The notes below the pieces were generated by a model. It saw only the letters and a list, made by a program, of their open reading frames with translations. It searched no databases and was not told the origin of the DNA. This document shows, one piece after another, positions 57,628 through 64,000 of a DNA stretch of 64,000 nt. Location: assembly GCA_020726505.1 (NCBI GenBank), contig JAHLEZ010000009.1:372001-436000 (forward strand), given 5' to 3'. The position numbers were made by a program, and so were the translations under genes. Numbering within the stretch: the stretch's first letter is position 1; each line of letters starts with the position of its first letter. This DNA is from Leptodontidium sp. MPI-SDFR-AT-0119 (Eukaryota; Ascomycota; Leotiomycetes; Helotiales; Leptodontidiaceae).

Positions 57628-60600
57628 ATGGGAAAGCTTCCAGAGAAGCTGCGGAAGTTGTTCAGCAAAGATGGTCGTGCAACTGCGCCGCCGGGGACCC
57701 TATCCGGTGAGCAAGTCTTCTTAAAACTTTAGCGGATGTCCGGCCTGCTAAGAACCGAGACGTATCAGAGAGCACGAATGCTTCACCAAGCAACCTGACG
57801 GAACGACATGTTCCTCCAGACTTCCCTGCCCAAATGGGTTCCACGAACGCCGGGCCCCAGTTCGTCACCACCCCCACAGCCCAGGCGATTTCAACCCCTC
57901 TCGCCCATGCTGCGAAGACACACGTTCCACCCCCTGTCCCGCCTGTCGCTGATCCTCCGGCTGAGCCCGACCCCGAAGCTGAAGAGCGTAGGCCCGTCAT
58001 GAAACCCACAAAGCGGCAGACCCCGGCCCAACCCTTCGATGGAGAGACACCACAAGACCGACCCTCTTGTTGGCACGAGGCGGCCGAGAGGCTGAAAGTG
58101 GCTCGGCTAGAAGTTTACACGAAGCTAGTAAAGATCAAGACCAAGCACGAGAATCAGAGTCAAAGTGATCCGGCAGGCTTATTAAAATCCGCAGAATCAA
58201 AAATGCGGGAAAATAAGGAGATTCCCCGCGTGATTGAAACCACTATCAGGTCCATTCTCCAATTCAAGGAAATTGTAGCAGCTGCCGCAAATATCGATCC
58301 CCACAAAATTGCGCCAACTGTCTGGCGGGGCTTTTGCGTGGTATTAGAGGTAAGCTGCTGCCTCCCAGATCTCAATAGCTGTAGCTTAGGCGAAGTCTTT
58401 CTATTAATAGGCATGCTTGGGCGAATCTACCCAGTTTCGGGAAGCGCTTAGAGATCTGGACGCCATAACCTCGAACCTTAGCTACTGGGCGAACGTTGAA
58501 TCCTTGTTTCTAGGGAAAATGAGAAATGATATCTTGAACAAATTCAAGCCGTTAGAGTCCGACTTGATCAAGTTGTACACTGTAATCCTGGAGTTGGTAG
58601 TTGAACTGGATAATTGGGCTTCTGATGGAGGTATAGGTATGACTCTTCATCAATGCTAGACGTAAGCCTGTCTCACGATAAACCAGCCCGAGTCTTCAAG
58701 ACACAGGAAAGAGCCGTAACCTGGCGAGATCTGGTCAAGAGCATATCTACCTATCATGGAACCTGCAAAAGTACTTTTGACCGCTGCAAGATGGAGAGCG
58801 AGCAACACGGGAAAGTCAAAAAGTGGATATCGGAATATAAACCGGAAGATGCTCACGATGATGTTCTTCAGAGGACTGGAGTCGCCCTAAAGTATCGAAC
58901 ATGCGGGCAATGGCTGCTAGATACTCCCAAATTCACAGCCTGGTCCTCACCGAAACCGGCAACAGACCGCCGGATCCTCTGGCTTCGTGGCACAAGTTAG
59001 TATAATCTACGAATGTTGGAATAGGTGCTGATTGTCAACAGCCGGTACCGGAAAGTCGACATTATTGTGAGTATTTCTAATAACACTACAGAGGAGAGCT
59101 GATACGTTAGATTACAGAGCTCGAATCATCCAATGGCATCTGGATAGAGCTTCTTTATACCCCGATCGCCGATTTGCATACTTTTATTGCTCTAGAGGGA
59201 CAGATCTAAACTCTAAACACTCATATATGTCAGTGCTTCAAGCACTCCTCCGACAAGCAGCATACGATCCTATGAAGGGTGAGATCTTTCCGCATGTGCA
59301 AAATGCTTACATAATTGCGGGGGGAGATTCAGAAGATTTGCGTCCCTTCTCCTTCACCAAATGTGAGACATTACTACGCGGTATCTTAGCATCGGGGATC
59401 AAGCTCAGAATAATGATCGACGCTCTGGATGAGTGTGACGAGCCCAAGGAACTACTAAAAGCCTTGCGAGATGCTTCTCAGGATATGCCTGGCCGACTTG
59501 AGCTGCTCGTGTCTAGTCGGTACGAAGCTCGCGTCGATGAAAAGCTTTCCAACGCTGTCATAGTCGACCTTGGCCAATTAGTGACCGATACCGATATGAT
59601 TACGTATATTACCACCGAGGTCAAAGTTAGAGAGAAGGACGAGAGAATCTTGGAAGGCGAACACCCAGATCTCGAGGATAGGCTTATCGAAATTCTCTGT
59701 AAGAGAGCTGGCGGAATGTACGACCAGTCCCTCGACTGCTACTAGCCTACTAGAAAGCTAACATGCACCAAGGTTCCGCTGGGTTCAACTGCAGCTCTCT
59801 CTTTTTTTTGGACCCAATAGTACTTCTATTCTCCACCCGCACACCGTAGAAGAATATCTCAAAGAACTCGATACTGGCTCAGTCGCAGGCGAAGAAGACT
59901 TGAATAAAGCTTACCATAAGATCTTTGAGCGCAACACCAACAAGGGGCGACTCGAACATCGCCATGCGAGCAAGATCTATAAGATGCTGCTCTGCAACAG
60001 GCAACCCCTTTCAATGGCCGCCGTTACCACAGCTGTGGCTTTTAACGAGGATAATAGCTCTTCAGATGAAAGTATTAAGCCCGCATACATTCGTCGACTT
60101 ACCCAAGATTTCATCGTTGAAACAGACAGGGGAACGCTGGAGTTTGCCCATGTGTCAGTGAAAGACTACTTGCAAGGAGAGCATCAGTCAGATTATAGCG
60201 ACGCGAAATGCCACGCCCAGGTCGCCCTGACGTGTTTAAAGTACATATCTTCTCAGGACAGCAGGGCTGCTTATGAAGTAGCAATGCTGAGCAACGCATT
60301 TCTCCAGTATTCTGACAGGTTCTGGGGAGAGCATTGTGCTCAGTTGAGCAGAGAGGACCGGCAAAGTCTCAGAGTGTCAAAAGAGTTACTTAGTTGGATC
60401 ATCGAGGGATCAGGCTTAACAACATTTCAAGATTGGCTTCGCGCGGTCGCAAATTTCCCTGAGTTCTCTAAAAGATCTTGGACTTCGGATTCTAGTAGTC
60501 CGGTTTTCTTAGCCTGCGACTGGAATCTTATCGAAGTACTGGAGGAATTACTCTCAGCATACCCGACATATAACCTAAATCTAAATCCAGATAATAGGGG

Positions 60601-61168
60601 ATACACGCCACTATCTTTAGCATCATATAGAGGCCACAAAGCCGTCGTCAAGCTGCTGCTCGAGAAGGGGGCCGCTGTGAACGCGGCGGGTCAATCTAGA
60701 TCGACGCCACTGCACTGGGCGTCTGAGAACGGGCACGTCGAGGTCGTTAAGCTGCTACTCGAGAAGGGGGCCGTTGTGAACGCGGCGGATGAAGACGGAT
60801 GGACGCCATTACGCGGGGCCTCTGGGAACGGGCACGTTAAGGTCGTTAAGCTACTACTTGAGAAGGGGGCCGTTGTAAACGCGGCGGATGAAGACGGATG
60901 GACGCCATTACATAGGGCCTCTGAGAACGGGCATATCGAAGTCGCTAAGCTGCTACTAGAGAAGGGAGCCGTTGTAAACGCGGCGGATGAAGACGGATGG
61001 ACGCCATTACATAGGGCCTCTGAGAACGGGCATATCGAAGTCGCTAAGCTGCTACTAGAGAAGGGAGCCGTTATAAACGCGGCAGATAAAGACAGATTGA
61101 CGCCATTATACTTGGCCTCTAAAAACGGGCACGTCGAGGTCGTTAAGCTACTCTCTAGCAGCGGCTAA
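57628..61168 (+). CDS. NACHT-ankyrin NLR (STAND NTPase), intact
   Basis: Fungal NLR-type receptor (allorecognition/immunity candidates). Clear exons: ...-58349, 58411-58630, 58687-58995, 59042-59066, 59118-59717, 59773-61168; from ATG 57834 these join without stops to 1,021 residues. A start at ATG 57628 (MGKLPEKLRKLF) needs an odd 26-nt removal (57707-57732), so the first exon is unsettled. A Pro-rich linker precedes a helical NACHT-N domain (RVIETTIRSILQFKEIVAAA, LDAITSNLSYWANVESLFLG). Walker A GTTGTGKST is formed across a splice junction. Then YPDRRFAYFYCSRGTDLNSK, Walker B LRIMIDALDECDEPKELL, LELLVSSRYEA, a winged-helix-like region (LEFAHVSVKDYL), and six ankyrin repeats of 33 residues. 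No effector domain recognised at the N-terminus. No RIP stops inside, although relic repeat DNA follows the stop. Confidence 0.85.
60683..61160 (+). repeat. 99-bp tandem ankyrin repeats, near identical
   Basis: Period 99 bp (33 residues). The units starting GCGGCGGATGAAGACGGATGG at 60881 and 60980 differ at 1 of 99 positions (GTA versus ATA, Val to Ile). The unit at 60782 is close behind. After the stop a decayed piece (CTCGAGAAGGGCGCTAACAA, about 61203) looks like a further repeat end. Confidence 0.9.
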
Positions 61169-61443
61169 TAGTACGGATTTATACTAGTATACTCTTCCTC
61201 TACTCGAGAAGGGCGCTAACAAGGGCGCTAAGATAGTAATAGTTAGTAATAAAATAAATAAATGTTATTACTCTTGACTTTTGAGAACTGTTACTTCTGA
61301 ATAGTTAAGTAATTTATATTCTTTTTAGTTTTCTAACTTTAATAAAGAGGGGCTTGGGGAAGCTAATCTTTATATATTATAACTAATACTAAAATACTTT
61401 TATATAATTATGAATATACTAGATCGGTGAGCCTAGAATATTC

Positions 61444-61545
61444 TTTCTATACTCGTACCACGGCATTACTTAGAATTGGGTAAGGTGGTCTGTGCTCACA
61501 ATTCTTTTTAGGGCAGAGGGACGAAGCCGATTTTACAAGCGACTG
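61444..61545 (-). repeat. right inverted repeat flanking the NLR gene
   Basis: Reverse complement of the left arm, followed by TA at 61546-61547. Confidence 0.75.
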
Positions 61546-61547
61546 TA

Positions 61548-62144
61548 CTAAAAATATCCACGAAGCTAAATGAAATTCTAACCTTTTTAGTTAAATTATT
61601 AATACTAAAAATATCCCTATGTGCTCTTTGTTATTATGACTAGGCCGAATCTTCTAGGAGAGTGGATATTCCAGGAGGACACTCCCACGAGGATGATCCT
61701 ATACTAATTAGGAGAAGGTTCCCTTGAGAAAACTCCTAGTAAAAGGCTCTTATGTTAGTAGGACGGCGAGGAGAATTCTCCGAGGATATTATAGCTCTTA
61801 GTTTAATATCGTGACTAAGATATATTTCCTATGAAGGCAGGGCTTCTAGGAGAACGCTCTTGCGAGTTTATAGCCTTTTTAAGACAACTCTTAATAAGGG
61901 AAAGCTTATAAAGTCACATATATATTATAATTAAATGAGAGGACATAGGTGATACTGAAGAGGTCTTAGGCTTTGAGCTTTATTACTTTAATTGTCTACT
62001 GCCTAAATATTAACTAAAGTAAAATACGCAAGAGTATAGTTTTCCTCCTCGAAATTACTAGGAAATACAGCTTATAAAGTATATAAATAAAGTATATATG
62101 AGTTTATATTAATATAAAAGTAGCCGTTATTACCTTGTAACGTA
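61548..62144. other. AT-rich intergenic DNA
   Basis: No gene. Motifs such as CTAGGAGA/TCTAGGAG recur, suggesting an old RIP-treated repeat that can no longer be named. Confidence 0.4.
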
Positions 62145-63465
62145 CAATCAGGTCACATAAGTTTGTTCACGTGACCAAACACAAGCCTTCACTTGATCAA
62201 GCTATAACTTTTGTATTTCTCTATCTCAAGGTCTCTAAATACACTTAAATTGAACCTCTAGTCCTTCGTTACTCCTCCTCCGTTTTTTAAATAAGCCTCC
62301 TATTTTCGTGGCATAGAATCGTAGAGCTTCAAAAGGAACTTAGGCTCAATTAATGGCTAAATCTCTTTAAGAGTAAACCTCAAATCTATAGCGTTCTTAT
62401 ACTTGTATCGTCATTTGGCAATTATATCTTTGATATGTTTCTACAAATTCTTAATAGGATTGAGATCTAGTGATTGTGGAGGCCAAGTCATCTGATTAAT
62501 GTGTTTGTTGTTGAGATATTTGGTAATAATCTTTGCCCTATACTACGGAGTATTATCTTCTTATATTACAACTTCGTCGCCGTATTTTGCTCGTATTATA
62601 TTATAGAATAGAATAAAGTAGTATTGCAAGACCTATTTGTAACGCTTCACTGTTATATTCTCTCCCGGAGGGAGTAAATACAACGGTCTCATTTTGTCTC
62701 CACAAAAACAACTCCACGCGCCAATAATAGTCCTCTTACTCTTGAAAGTAGGTCGTAGATTCTGATCTACGTACTCTTATTCCCTTCCTGGCCCACGAGT
62801 AACGTTGAATGTTATCAAATCCTTTGCTACCTTAAATGTGACCTCATTACTCTAATACACCTTCTTATTATCTCGTCTAATAGCTTTTTTGCTCTATAAT
62901 AGATTCGGCGCTTCTTTTTGTGAAGGAGAGTGAAGTATGGCTTCTTATGTGGTCGGCGCTTCGCTTTACCGAAGGATTTGAGGACTTTGGCGACTATATA
63001 ATAGTTGAGTTGATGGCTTGATTTGGACGGTGTTGCGAGCGCTTTTAGGGTCATACACGGCTCGTGTAAAGCAGTACGTAGTAAAGCTCTAGATTCTCGT
63101 GAACTAGGTAACTTTGGCCTCCTACTTCTTGGCTTGCTCTCAAACGTTGTAGAACTAGATTCCGTATGACGCTTAATAAATCGTGCGATCGTTTCCGTAG
63201 TATGTGGGGTTTTGTTAGAAATCTCCCGCGGCGAATAGCCTTCTTGATAGAGGGTCTAAATAATGGCTCGTTGAACTGGGGTGAGCTTTATACATCGCTT
63301 TTTGAGTGTAACACTTATTTTTGAAGTGTTGTGGAAAGTGTAAATAAAGTAGAAGAAAAATTGAATTCATTAATTGTGTATATGGGTAGTAAGGGGTAGA
63401 ATGTCTTAGATTAAACGAAAACTTTATGAGTGTATAATTCTGCACAAACTTTTATGACTTGATTG
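62145..63465 (-). mobile_element. Tc1/mariner (IS630-type) transposon, RIP-damaged
   Basis: Terminal repeats CAATCAGGTCACATAAGTTTGT (62145) and, reversed, CAATCAAGTCATAAAAGTTTGT (ending 63465), each preceded outward by TA (62143-62144; 63466-63467). 1,321 bp, a usual size for this family. The minus-strand transposase reads: helix-turn-helix region (KLTPVQRAII, EGYSPREISNKTPHTTETIA), SRRPKLPSSRESRALLRTAL, RRPHKKPYFTLLHKKKRRIY, then the DDE part RTIIGAWSCFCGDKMRPLYL, EDNTP and WPPQSLDLNPIKNL. Stops at TAG/TAA replace Gln/Trp codons (e.g. after QRAII), so it is inactive. Confidence 0.85.
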
Positions 63466-63467
63466 TA

Positions 63468-64000
63468 CGTAAGAAAATATCTTATTAAAGCGCTATTACT
63501 GTTTCTCTACTCTAAAGGTAGAGACGAAGATAAATATCGATTAAGAGTTAATAAAACTTTATAATTCCTAGAATTATAAAACCCCTATTTAGTCTTATGA
63601 AAAATAAAAGTTAAGTAGAATTATTATGAGGATAAGTAGCACTATTAAGGGGCTTATAAATCTTAGACTATTTTTAATTTAAAGGGGTCTAAATCTGGCT
63701 TTTACTACTTAGATCCTGAAAAAGGATAAGTTAAAGTAAATGATATTTATATTATATTATATTTCTACTTAGATTTAAGGGGGTAGATTTAGGCCCTTTA
63801 CTGCTTAATTAAGTCCTTTTATTAAGATTTAAAGAGTAACAGTTTAAATGTGGCTCTTTATTACTTTGGTTTAGAGGTGATTAATTTACGCCCCTTATTC
63901 TGTAAGTATATTATAGGTTTAAAATCGGCTCTTATACCTTTGTAGGCTACTAATACGAAAGTCCTTATAAATAATTATTAAAATAAGGGGTCTTTAATAA
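63468..64000. other. AT-rich DNA with AGGGG-TTAGA-type repeats
   Basis: Very AT-rich. A loosely repeated motif (TTTAAGGGGGTAGATTTAGGC, AAAGGGGTCTAAATCTGGCT and similar) spaced roughly 60-120 bp suggests a decayed tandem repeat. No gene. Confidence 0.4.

Larger units (their letters stand above)
57343..61545. mobile_element. TA-flanked terminal-inverted-repeat unit enclosing the NLR gene
   Basis: At 57343 the sequence CAGTCGCTTGCAAAATCGG begins an arm of about 105 bp. Its reverse complement ends at 61545 (CAGTCGCTTGTAAAATCGG read on the minus strand). 24 of the first 26 bases match and both differences are C/T. Similarity resumes at GTGAGCACAGA(T/C)CAC and again at ATGCCGTGG(C/T)ACG. Both outer ends are preceded by the dinucleotide TA (57341-57342, 61546-61547), the target duplication of Tc1/mariner-pogo type elements. 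Only the NLR gene is visible inside; no transposase. Either a non-autonomous element that carries an NLR, or two inverted MITE copies on either side of the gene. Confidence 0.55.

Overview
The window looks like a filamentous ascomycete (Pezizomycotina) chromosome segment. Genes carry short GT-AG introns of about 50-100 bp with CTAAC/CTGAC-like branch sites. The protein families are typical of moulds: HET domain, NACHT-ankyrin NLR, LaeA-like methyltransferase, Zn2Cys6 factor, CCCH/DUF7923-like protein. Nearly every transposon and several genes carry C-to-T/G-to-A damage, with stops at former CAA, CAG, CGA or TGG codons. That is the signature of repeat-induced point mutation (RIP). No rRNA, tRNA or CRISPR was found.

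Layout. 0-10 kb: a HET gene running off the left edge, two damaged APH-family phosphotransferases, a stop-riddled coiled-coil ORF, a small heptad-repeat protein, and the 5' half of a valyl-tRNA synthetase with a mitochondrial presequence. 10.0-13.4 kb: a hAT transposon (hAT1) that cuts off the synthetase; its other flank is a beta-lactamase-like pseudogene (13.4-14.3 kb). 15.9-22.4 kb: a CCCH zinc-finger gene, a multi-exon hypothetical gene, a DUF3435 relic, and a divergent pair made of a broken methyltransferase and a broken Zn2Cys6 regulator. 22.6-32.5 kb: a piggyBac-like relic split by a complete Ty1/copia element with 256-bp LTRs. 32.7-40.0 kb: a decayed low-complexity gene, a truncated kinase-like pseudogene, a gag-like ORF, a membrane-protein gene, and Helitron and LINE fragments. 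41.0-43.9 kb: hAT2, with a perfect 8-bp target duplication. 44.4-55.9 kb: a Ty3/gypsy element with 249-bp LTRs, itself hit by hAT3; the gypsy element sits inside a second copy of the beta-lactamase gene. 57.3-61.5 kb: an intact NACHT-ankyrin NLR gene between roughly 100-bp inverted repeats flanked by TA. 62.1-63.5 kb: a RIP-damaged Tc1/mariner element.

The most informative structures are these. (1) hAT1 has unrelated genes and non-matching 8-bp flanks on its two sides, as expected from recombination between two hAT copies. (2) The NLR gene lies inside a TA-flanked terminal-inverted-repeat unit that looks like a gene-carrying transposon. (3) The two colinear 1,168-bp beta-lactamase copies record strand-specific, patchy RIP. 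(4) Target duplications give a clear nesting order: copia into piggyBac; gypsy into the beta-lactamase copy, then hAT3 into gypsy.

Few genes can be joined into a pathway. Working genes are probably the NLR, the CCCH protein, the 7-kb coiled-coil protein, and possibly the membrane protein, the hypothetical gene at 19 kb and the HET gene. Most other loci are relics. Exon joins were made by eye from splice signals and frame.
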